Positions 58,011-64,000 of a DNA stretch of 64,000 nucleotides are shown here, one piece after another. The number at the start of each line of letters is the position of its first letter. Position 1 is the stretch's first letter. The notes below the pieces were generated by a model that made no database searches, had not been told where the DNA came from, and worked only from the letters and a program-made list of their open reading frames with translations. The DNA comes from Butyricicoccus_A sp963601915. Its GTDB lineage: Bacteria > Bacillota > Clostridia > Oscillospirales > Butyricicoccaceae. The stretch is from the NCBI GenBank assembly GCA_963601915.1, contig CAVCGL010000001.1, positions 248,001 through 312,000 of the forward strand, read 5' to 3'. A program made the position numbers and the translations under genes.

Positions 58011-59168
58011 TTATTGTTCGCTATGTTTTGGCTCTTCCTCGTCAAAGTGGATGCTGACGCCGTTGACTTTGACATTGTCCTCGGCGCGGATCATAATGTA
58101 CTTGATGCTGTCAATGGTCTTAGTCTGTACGAGATCGCGTGCCTGCGGCTTGACGCGGATCGTCACTTCCGGCAATGTCACATCAAAATGCTTGTCGTCG
58201 ATGATATTTTTCGGACTGACAGCTTCGCCTTCGCCAAATTCTGCCTCGAATTGCTCACGGAATGCATCCGTGCGCTGTTCAGATACGCCGCAGTCCTCTA
58301 ACACTGCGGTGACAGTATCCGCATGAATCTGCAATGGCTCTGTGATTTTGTTTTCCTTGTGCATGTCGATGAGATTGGTTAGCTGTTCATGTACCGCCTG
58401 CACAACTCCCATGCTGCATTCTTCCTCCAGAGAATGGGAGAGAAGGGACTCAAAACAGGTTTTCTGTTCGGAAGCCGGTTTGGGAACATCGGTGCAGAAC
58501 ATGGTTTCGATGAAGGGGAGTGCTGTGTCATCCGGCTTCTTGGTGTAGCACAGGGCGTTGTAAATATTCGTGCTGCGGTCATCAAAGGCAGGGAACAAGA
58601 AACCGATCTGCGGCGGCGCAACCAGCCAATCTCCGGCGAAGGTATGGAAGTGCTGTTCGTTGTAATCGTATCCCAAGCCGGGCTTGCTTTTTTTCACCGG
58701 TGCGATGCTGCACAAAATGTGTGTGAACATTTCTTCCGAACCATCTAAAAGCTCGGCATCATCCTTGGCTTTATACGGTACGTCATAGGCATTGCAGGCG
58801 ATGAGAATCAAATAATTTTCTTCCAGAGAGACACAGGAAATGACTTTGTCATAGAATTTTTGCAATAATTCTTCATCTTCAAGCTTGGTTTCACGCAGTT
58901 TCATCAGCAAGCCGTGCTCTTCGCTGCCGATAACCTGCTGATTGCTGAAAGCAATGTCAATTAAATTCTTGCCCAGCGTACCGGACAGCGATTTTTTGAG
59001 CAGATTGAGATAAGCGTCTGCTTCTTCCTCTGTTGCAAGAGCGAGGGATTGAGAAAACGTCGAGACAATGCTGCGATTTTCATTTACATAACAGCCATAC
59101 ACTTTTGTAATATTATTTCTGTCGCGTTTGAGCTGACGGCGCAGTTCTGCGACTTCTTTTTCGTTCAT
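58011..59168 (-). CDS. DUF4317 family protein
   Basis: A 385-residue soluble protein. The start MNEKEVAELRRQLKRDRNNI and YGCYVNENRSIVSTF are hallmark segments of DUF4317, a family frequent in Clostridia and without known function. The rest has mixed helices, SCVSLEENYLILIACNAYDV in the middle and IRVKPQARDLV near the C-terminus. No signal peptide or membrane segment. It is a single-gene unit with a terminator; GGAGCG precedes its ATG. Confidence 0.9.
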   Translation of the reverse strand: MNEKEVAELRRQLKRDRNNITKVYGCYVNENRSIVSTFSQSLALATEEEADAYLNLLKKSLSGTLGKNLIDIAFSNQQVIGSEEHGLLMKLRETKLEDEELLQKFYDKVISCVSLEENYLILIACNAYDVPYKAKDDAELLDGSEEMFTHILCSIAPVKKSKPGLGYDYNEQHFHTFAGDWLVAPPQIGFLFPAFDDRSTNIYNALCYTKKPDDTALPFIETMFCTDVPKPASEQKTCFESLLSHSLEEECSMGVVQAVHEQLTNLIDMHKENKITEPLQIHADTVTAVLEDCGVSEQRTDAFREQFEAEFGEGEAVSPKNIIDDKHFDVTLPEVTIRVKPQARDLVQTKTIDSIKYIMIRAEDNVKVNGVSIHFDEEEPKHSEQ

Positions 59169-59245
59169 AATGAAACGCTCCTATCGGTATCATAGAATAG
59201 ACATGTGAAATTATTGTACTGCACACGGCAAAGTCTTGTCAATCA

Positions 59246-59278
59246 AAATAAAAAAGAACCTGACGAGCAGGTTCTTTT
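59246..59278 (-). terminator. Intrinsic terminator of the lipoprotein gene
   Basis: AAAAGAACCTG (59252-59262) pairs with CAGGTTCTTTT (59268-59278); on the minus strand T follows. Confidence 0.9.
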
Positions 59279-59287
59279 ACAGAAAGC

Positions 59288-59908
59288 TTATGATGCGGCG
59301 GAGCCGGTTGTATGTGTGCCGGAATCCGGTTCAACGGTCAGACCGGTGAGATCCAGCTCGCGGGTCAGTGCCTTTGCTGTGCTGTCGCGCAGATCGCGCA
59401 CCTGCAAAGTAACCGGCAGGGTTTCAGAATTCAGCTTATAATAGGCGGCGCAGGTGATGGATTCGCCCGGCTGAATACGGGTCAGCATAGCGGAATACAG
59501 ATCATCTGCCTGCTTTGGCGTTGCGTATTCCAAAACATCTGCATCCGACAACGATTCATTTTCCTCTGCCTGATATGCGTTGGGAATGACTGTTGTGCTG
59601 AACGAAGTGGCGGATCTGGAATTATTTTTAAATTCATATTCTACACACAGGGCGGTGTCGTTGTTTTCATCCTTGCGGAGGGAATAGCCGACGACAGATA
59701 CCGTGCAGTCACGGAAAGAGCGCGTGTTCGGATCGGCGTTTTCTTCCGAAGAGCCTGCTGCACTGCCGGCAGAACCGATTTGCGGCGCCTCTGCGGAACC
59801 GGTTTTATCTGTAGAAATAGAATCAGGGGCAGCATCAGCGGGTTTTCCGCAAGCAGTTAATGTGATAGTTATTAGACAGAGCAAAAAGAATGCGCTCAGT
59901 TTCTTCAT
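59288..59908 (-). CDS. Lipoprotein with DUF5067-like domain
   Basis: A 206-residue lipoprotein: MKKLSAFFLLCLITITLTACG has the lipobox LTAC with lipidated Cys20. After a Ser/Ala/Glu-rich linker comes an Ig-like beta domain with the pattern ALCVEYEFKNNSRSATSF, typical of the DUF5067 family of Gram-positive surface proteins, ending with RIQPGESITCAAYYKLN. It is likely extracellular, anchored in the membrane; function unknown. GGAGGATTCG precedes the ATG. Confidence 0.83.
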   Translation of the reverse strand: MKKLSAFFLLCLITITLTACGKPADAAPDSISTDKTGSAEAPQIGSAGSAAGSSEENADPNTRSFRDCTVSVVGYSLRKDENNDTALCVEYEFKNNSRSATSFSTTVIPNAYQAEENESLSDADVLEYATPKQADDLYSAMLTRIQPGESITCAAYYKLNSETLPVTLQVRDLRDSTAKALTRELDLTGLTVEPDSGTHTTGSAAS

Positions 59909-60047
59909 AACGAATCCTCCATTGGGTGTAAACGAATGTTAAGTACGTGTTAAGAAATAAAGAATAACGTACCATGTATCATATCATTTTTTTCGCAAAC
60001 TGACAAGGGATAAACCGAGTTGTTTTGAAAAAATACAAAATAAGGTG

Positions 60048-60076
60048 TTGCAATTCCTAGTAAATTAGTATATAAT
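60048..60076 (+). promoter_or_regulatory. Promoter of the Rrf2 gene
   Basis: TTGCAA (60048-60053), 17-base spacer, TATAAT (60071-60076). The spacer holds CTAGT-AA-ATTAG, a short imperfect inverted repeat that may be the autoregulatory site. Confidence 0.78.
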
Positions 60077-60100
60077 AGGGGAAATAGGAGGTAAACCTTT

Positions 60101-60535
60101 ATGAGGATTTCGACCAAGGGTAGATATGCATTGCGCCTGATGCTCGATCTGGCGGTTCATGATACAGGAGAAAACATTGCGCTCAAGACGATTGCCAAGC
60201 GGCAGGACATCAGCGGAAAGTATCTGGAACAAATCATTGGTGTCTTGACAAAAGCTGGTTTTGTTAAGAGCGTGCGCGGCTCGTCCGGCGGCTATCGACT
60301 GGCAAGAGCACCGAAGGAGTACACAGTCGGTGATATTCTGCGCCTGACAGAAGGCTCCCTTGCGCCGGTAGCCTGTGTAGAAGAGGGCGTGGAGAACTGT
60401 CCAAAAGCAGAGACCTGTGTTACCCTGACGGTGTGGCAGCAGCTCAATGACGCCATCAATCAAGTCGTGGATAACATTACACTGGCAGATCTCGTGGAGC
60501 GCAGCGAGGAAATGAGCGATTTTTATTCCATCTGA
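60101..60535 (+). CDS. Rrf2 family regulator (IscR-like)
   Basis: A 144-residue winged-helix regulator. MRISTKGRYALRLMLDLAVH and GSSGGYRLAR are family signatures. Three Cys (C92, C100, C106) in ACVEEGVENCPKAETC match the Fe-S cluster region of IscR-type members, so it probably senses Fe-S or redox status. No iscS or iscU follows in the window; the gene is followed directly by a terminator. AGGAGG precedes the ATG. Confidence 0.92.
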   Translation: MRISTKGRYALRLMLDLAVHDTGENIALKTIAKRQDISGKYLEQIIGVLTKAGFVKSVRGSSGGYRLARAPKEYTVGDILRLTEGSLAPVACVEEGVENCPKAETCVTLTVWQQLNDAINQVVDNITLADLVERSEEMSDFYSI

Positions 60536-60557
60536 AAACCAAACATATCGGAAAGAG

Positions 60558-60590
60558 AAAAAGTCTGTCGCAGCGGCGGCAGACTTTTTT
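60558..60590. terminator. Intrinsic terminator
   Basis: GTCTGTCGC (60563-60571) pairs with GCGGCAGAC (60576-60584, one G-U) with A and T runs at both sides; it serves the Rrf2 gene (+) and probably the NACHT gene (-). Confidence 0.9.
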
Positions 60591-60598
60591 GCGTAAAG

Positions 60599-62383
60599 TT
60601 AATAATCCGCGAACTTGTCGTCAGAGCTGTGCTTCTGCCGCGCCGCTTCGCGCGCAGCAAGCCAGTCTGTGATTGCTTGATATATTTCGTGAGCTTGAAA
60701 TGCATCTAACATATGGTTTGATAGTACAAGCCTATCACTTTCGTAGTTATCATCAGAATACAACAGATCTCTTAATGAAATACCATTTTCAAGAGTTATA
60801 GAATCAATTTTTGAATACTTAAGAAGTCGTTTGAATGCTTTTTGGCAATTGATGCGACTAACATATAAGAAGAAACGATCGAATAAAAGACGATCATATG
60901 TTGGTGACGGAGACTCTGTAGTTGAAGTATATCCTGTTTTTGTTGGGGTAGAGTCGATTTCAATGTCGGAGCAAGAAAGAATATGTTGATGAAATGTTTG
61001 CTCTGAATTGTATTTTGATATAATACTTTGAAATGTAGGTTCCACAAAATTGTTTAAAAATCGCTCATGCTCTACTTGGCTTAATAAATCTAAATAATTA
61101 TTATCCCAATATATAGAATCCAAATTAAAATTATCTATCAGAAATTCTTTTTGTTTTTGATCTGGAAGGTTACAAGTATATTTTGCTGCAAAATATGTCT
61201 GAAACGAGCGGTGGGCGAACCGATAGCGATGTCCTTCACAGGTAATGATACACAGAGACTCTGTCAGATCTTTTAAATAATCTTCTGCGGATACGGAAAG
61301 ATTCTGTTTTTTCAGACTTTTTTCCAGCCACTCGAGCATTTCATCCTCTGAAAAATCATAAATTTCCTGCCGCCATGTATGAAAACAGAAGTGGGAGAAA
61401 ACAGCTTGAAATTCGCGTTTAGAAATATCACAGTGAAAAGTTCGTTTGAACCCGACTTTGTGCACTGCATCATGCTTGTTATACAGAGCATCAAAACAGT
61501 CCTGATAAAAATCCGGTAAACAACTAGAAATATCACCGTTTTGCTCGAAAGTGATAAACATCATCGTGAGCAAAAGTGGACTTTTTGCAAATTCGTCATA
61601 TTCTAGAAACCAGCTATCTTCTAAATTTTCACAAAATTTATCTTTTATTTTGGAATCACCCGGAAACTTTTTGGCTAATTCTATGGCTTTTGCTTTCGAC
61701 AGTTCGTTTGTGTGAATGATCTGAAAGGAGGACAGAGAACGCAGCCATAACCGTTCACGAGAAGAGATGATGAAGGCATTGTTGGAATATTTTGCGCTGA
61801 ATTTTTGAAGTGCATCTAAGACTGCATTTGCATCTTCTTCTTTGACTTCATCAAAGCCGTCAAACAGAAAGACATATCCGCCTTGCTCCAGACTGCAGTC
61901 AAATACGTCATCGGATAGGCTAATTTTTCCATAATGTTCCATAGATTGATGCACAAATGCACGGATGTCCATTTCGTGCATGGAGTTTGCCGTGATTTTG
62001 GCTAGTTCCATATAAACCGGAATATAATCGCCTGCATTTCGAGAAACAGTATCAACAAAGAGATACCGCATCAACATGGATTTGCCTGCGCCGCCGGTGC
62101 CGTCGATAATGATTTTATCTTCACGGTCATTGGCAGAAAGTATGCTTTCTACACTGGATGTATCCACGTCATAGTCTGTATGATCTGTTGTATAGTACGC
62201 GCCGATGTCAACATACATATTCTTTTCCTTGCCAATAATACACAACGATTTATCACCGGAAGCCAATGTTCGTTTCCAGTTGAGCGCATCATATGCATTC
62301 TTCAGATACGCGTCAAAAGCCGCACCGGATTCTATGGTGGTTTTTTCATGTGCCTCGTGGATTTTTCGCATCATAAAATCCAC
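60599..62383 (-). CDS. NACHT-type STAND NTPase (possibly truncated start)
   Basis: A 594-residue open frame from a GTG. After a helical start comes the NACHT core: Walker A DGTGGAGKSMLM (about 94-105), Walker B GGYVFLFDGFDEV, sensor-1-like NNAFIISSRERLW, and the KSPLLLTMMF-type motif (FAKSPLLLTMMFI). FAHRSFQTYFAAKY follows, the winged-helix end of NACHT modules. The remaining 200 residues are helical and probably sense a ligand. Such proteins include bacterial anti-phage and immunity factors. No start codon here has a ribosome binding site; the better start at 62446 is cut off by a stop at codon 10. The DNA of the C-terminal half is clearly more AT-rich than neighbouring genes, suggesting transfer. 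Confidence 0.8.
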   Translation of the reverse strand: MDFMMRKIHEAHEKTTIESGAAFDAYLKNAYDALNWKRTLASGDKSLCIIGKEKNMYVDIGAYYTTDHTDYDVDTSSVESILSANDREDKIIIDGTGGAGKSMLMRYLFVDTVSRNAGDYIPVYMELAKITANSMHEMDIRAFVHQSMEHYGKISLSDDVFDCSLEQGGYVFLFDGFDEVKEEDANAVLDALQKFSAKYSNNAFIISSRERLWLRSLSSFQIIHTNELSKAKAIELAKKFPGDSKIKDKFCENLEDSWFLEYDEFAKSPLLLTMMFITFEQNGDISSCLPDFYQDCFDALYNKHDAVHKVGFKRTFHCDISKREFQAVFSHFCFHTWRQEIYDFSEDEMLEWLEKSLKKQNLSVSAEDYLKDLTESLCIITCEGHRYRFAHRSFQTYFAAKYTCNLPDQKQKEFLIDNFNLDSIYWDNNYLDLLSQVEHERFLNNFVEPTFQSIISKYNSEQTFHQHILSCSDIEIDSTPTKTGYTSTTESPSPTYDRLLFDRFFLYVSRINCQKAFKRLLKYSKIDSITLENGISLRDLLYSDDNYESDRLVLSNHMLDAFQAHEIYQAITDWLAAREAARQKHSSDDKFADY

Positions 62384-62446
62384 AGCTTTATTTGCAAAGC
62401 CGGTTGCTGCGGCTTTTCAGCCTGCTGTAGCCATATCATTTACCAT
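62384..62446 (-). pseudogene. Original 5' end of the NACHT gene, interrupted by TGA
   Basis: ATG at 62446, placed by AAAGGCGGTGG, opens MVNDMATAG, then an in-frame TGA (62419-62417), then KAAATGFANKAVDF running straight into the long frame. One base change (for example from CGA, GGA or TCA) explains the stop. The protein as now encoded needs reinitiation at the downstream GTG or ATG, or stop-codon readthrough. Confidence 0.7.
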
Positions 62447-62861
62447 GTGTCCACCGCCTTTCTCTTGTTATTTTATCAAACGCGGTCGAATTTTACAAGC
62501 TGTACAGAATGCAGGAATTCTGACATAATTTGGAGCATCATGGAACGAAATGAGTAGATATTTTGTAAGTTTTCCTTGGTAAACATGGGAAGAACGACAG
62601 ATTTTGTCAGAAATGTATGATATTTAGGCGCAAATGGCGCGGGAATAGTAGGGAAAAACAATTGACTATGCTATAGCGGCGTGTTAAAATTACAAAACAG
62701 GTTAATTCGGGTCTTTATGGATGGGAAAGCAGATAAAATAAATCGAAATTGTAACATTTTTGAAACATTTTGAAAAATTATCTGTGTGAATTTTTTCCTT
62801 CATCATCTGCTCTGCCATCTGTGAGGACCCGTGTAATATTTTCGAATGTGAGGAGTACTTA
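62447..62861. other. Intergenic region between NACHT gene and pyk
   Basis: No gene is evident in these 415 bases. The left part holds the ribosome binding site of the minus-strand NACHT gene; the right part is the pyk promoter (62662-62690) and a 170-base AT-rich leader. In the leader CGGGTC (62709-62714) could pair with GACCCG (62826-62831), bringing the ends together. I recognise no riboswitch class. Confidence 0.5.
62662..62690 (+). promoter_or_regulatory. Pyruvate kinase promoter
   Basis: TTGACT (62662-62667), 17-base spacer, TAAAAT (62685-62690), 171 bases before the ATG. Confidence 0.7.
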
Positions 62862-64000
62862 TGAGAAAAACGAAGATTATTTGTACAATGGGACCAGCTA
62901 CTGATGACATCGAAGTGCTTCGCGCTATGGCGCGTGCGGGCATGAATGTCGCACGTTTCAATTTTTCCCACGGCAGCCACGAAGAGCACAAGCAGCGCAT
63001 TGACCGCGTAAAGGCTGTCCGCGAGGAGTACGATCTTCCGATTGCTCTGCTGCTGGACACCAAGGGTCCGGAAATCCGCACCGGTGATATGCAGGACGGA
63101 AAGATTTTCCTCAAGAAGGGCGAGCAGATTCGTCTGACTCCGCGTGCCTGTCTTGGTACGCCGAATAAGATTTCTATCACGTATCCGGATCTGTATCAGG
63201 ATGTACAGGCTGGCACCAGCATTCTGATTGATGACGGTCTGATTGAGCTGCGCGTTGAGCAGACCCAGGAGCAGGATATTCTGTGCCGCATTCTGAATGA
63301 CGGCGCCGTTTCCAACCACAAGGGCATCAATGTACCGGATGTCCATCTGTCCATCCCGTACCTGAGCGATAAGGATAAGTCTGACATTAAGTTCGGCATT
63401 GAGCAGGGCGTTGACTTTATCGCAGCTTCCTTTGTTCGTACCGCAGACGATGTACAGCAGCTGCGTATGCTGCTCGATGAAAACGGCGGCGGACACATCA
63501 ACATCATTGCAAAGATTGAGAATCAGCAGGGCGTTGAGAACATTGACGGTATTGTTGCACTGGCTGACGGTGTTATGATTGCCCGCGGCGACATGGGCGT
63601 GGAAATTCCGGCTGAGGATGTTCCGCCGATTCAGAAGATGCTGATTAAGAAGGTAACTTTGGCTGGCAAGCAGGTTATCACGGCAACACAGATGCTGGAT
63701 TCCATGATGAAGAACCCGCGTCCGACCCGTGCAGAAGTAACTGACGTTGCCAATGCCATTTATGACGGCACTGGTGCTATCATGCTGTCCGGTGAGACCG
63801 CTGCCGGTCTGTATCCGGTAGAGGCACTGACGATGATGGCTCGCATTGCAGAGCGCACCGAAGAGGACATCGACTACCGCAAGCGTTTCTTTGTGCGCAC
63901 CAGAAAGGCAAATCCGGATATCACCGATGCAATTTGTCACGCAACCTGCACGACGGCATATGACCTGAATGCACGCGACATCGTTACGGTTACGAAGTCT
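62862..64000 (+). CDS. pyk: Pyruvate kinase (5' part, cut by window end)
   Basis: The first 379 codons of pyruvate kinase, which transfers phosphate from phosphoenolpyruvate to ADP. Signatures: RKTKIICTMGPAT, MNVARFNFSHGSHEEH, LLDTKGPEIRTG, the active-site region IIAKIENQQGVENIDGI with catalytic Lys, MIARGDMGVEIP, KQVITATQMLDSM and PTRAEVTDVANAIYDG, LSGETAAGLYP. The C-terminal regulatory domain begins before the edge. GAGGAG precedes the ATG. A 171-base leader separates promoter and start. Confidence 0.97.

Noticed and set aside
62417..62419. TGA read as selenocysteine or as a sense codon in the NACHT gene
   Set aside because: Other genes in the window end in TGA, the position is in a short helical start without redox role, and no SECIS-like hairpin is evident right after it.
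62702..63940. A 412-codon open frame on the minus strand opposite pyk
   Set aside because: It lies exactly opposite a gene with full pyruvate kinase motifs, has Cys/His/Asn-rich nonsense composition and no ribosome binding site. Similar long antisense frames opposite eno, fruA, pflB and hisD were dropped for the same reason.
1..64000. tRNA, rRNA, CRISPR arrays, insertion sequences, prophage genes
   Set aside because: I looked through intergenic gaps on both strands and found no cloverleaf ends, spaced short repeats, transposases or integrases.

Overview
The window reads as a gene-dense chromosomal stretch of a low-to-mid GC, anaerobic, Gram-positive bacterium of the class Clostridia, probably Oscillospiraceae or Butyricicoccaceae (inferred). 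Supporting signs are the glycyl-radical pyruvate formate-lyase pair, LPXTG pilin with a class C sortase, the Clostridia-typical families DUF4250, DUF4317 and an LDCC-motif small protein, an activase-dependent 2-hydroxyacyl-CoA dehydratase-like system, AGGAGG-type ribosome binding sites and TTGACA/TATAAT promoters. I saw no rRNA, tRNA, CRISPR array, insertion sequence or integrase.

Layout. 1-6.3 kb: a HisD-family dehydrogenase, then a pilus locus of two identical pilin genes flanking a class C sortase; just beyond it lies a diverged copy of the last 11 codons of hisD, marking the locus as an insertion behind hisD. 6.4-10.4 kb: fructose operon (DeoR-type regulator, 1-phosphofructokinase, PTS IIABC and an HPr-like protein whose residue 46 is Lys instead of Ser). 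10.7-15.7 kb: HAD phosphatase, RluA-type pseudouridine synthase and three overlapping M42 aminopeptidases. 15.8-18.9 kb: FtsH and a BaiN/YhiN flavoprotein on the minus strand. 19-22.7 kb: peptidase T, polyphosphate kinase and a coupled DUF4250 protein. 22.7-27.6 kb: enolase, then pyruvate formate-lyase under a ZTP riboswitch, and its activase. 27.6-34.7 kb: ThrE-like exporter, an unknown protein, TraX, FliB-like methylase, a monooxygenase-fold protein, a MarR/MATE pair with shared operator, and a 43-residue LDCC protein. 34.7-41 kb: complete F1Fo ATP synthase operon atpBEFHAGDC (minus strand). 41.2-49.2 kb: CitAB/DcuSR-type two-component system, a second polyphosphate kinase, a WG-repeat exported protein, a PstS-like lipoprotein and a LuxR-type regulator behind a terminator hairpin. 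49.3-52.8 kb: minus-strand group fhs-tsaE-tsaB-upp. 53.1-58 kb: SEDS glycosyltransferase, two-gene dehydratase/activase system and a histidine phosphatase. 58-64 kb: DUF4317, a DUF5067-like lipoprotein, an Rrf2 regulator, a NACHT NTPase with an early in-frame stop codon, and the start of pyruvate kinase.

How the genes fit together. Sugar enters as fructose-1-phosphate, is made into fructose-1,6-bisphosphate, and runs through enolase and pyruvate kinase to pyruvate, which Pfl splits to acetyl-CoA and formate. The ZTP riboswitch before pfl links this to one-carbon supply, because Fhs (also present) loads formate onto tetrahydrofolate and ZTP signals shortage of 10-formyl-tetrahydrofolate. The two polyphosphate kinases and the PstS-like lipoprotein suggest active phosphate storage. 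Peptidase T and three M42 peptidases point to use of peptides.

The strongest leads for novelty are: the pilin-sortase-pilin insertion whose two ~2-kb repeats appear to differ only by a compensated base pair in a leader inverted repeat; the HgdB-activase fusion system; the NACHT gene with an early stop; the HPr S46K variant; and the switch-like leader before fhs. Everything here is read by eye; no database search was run.
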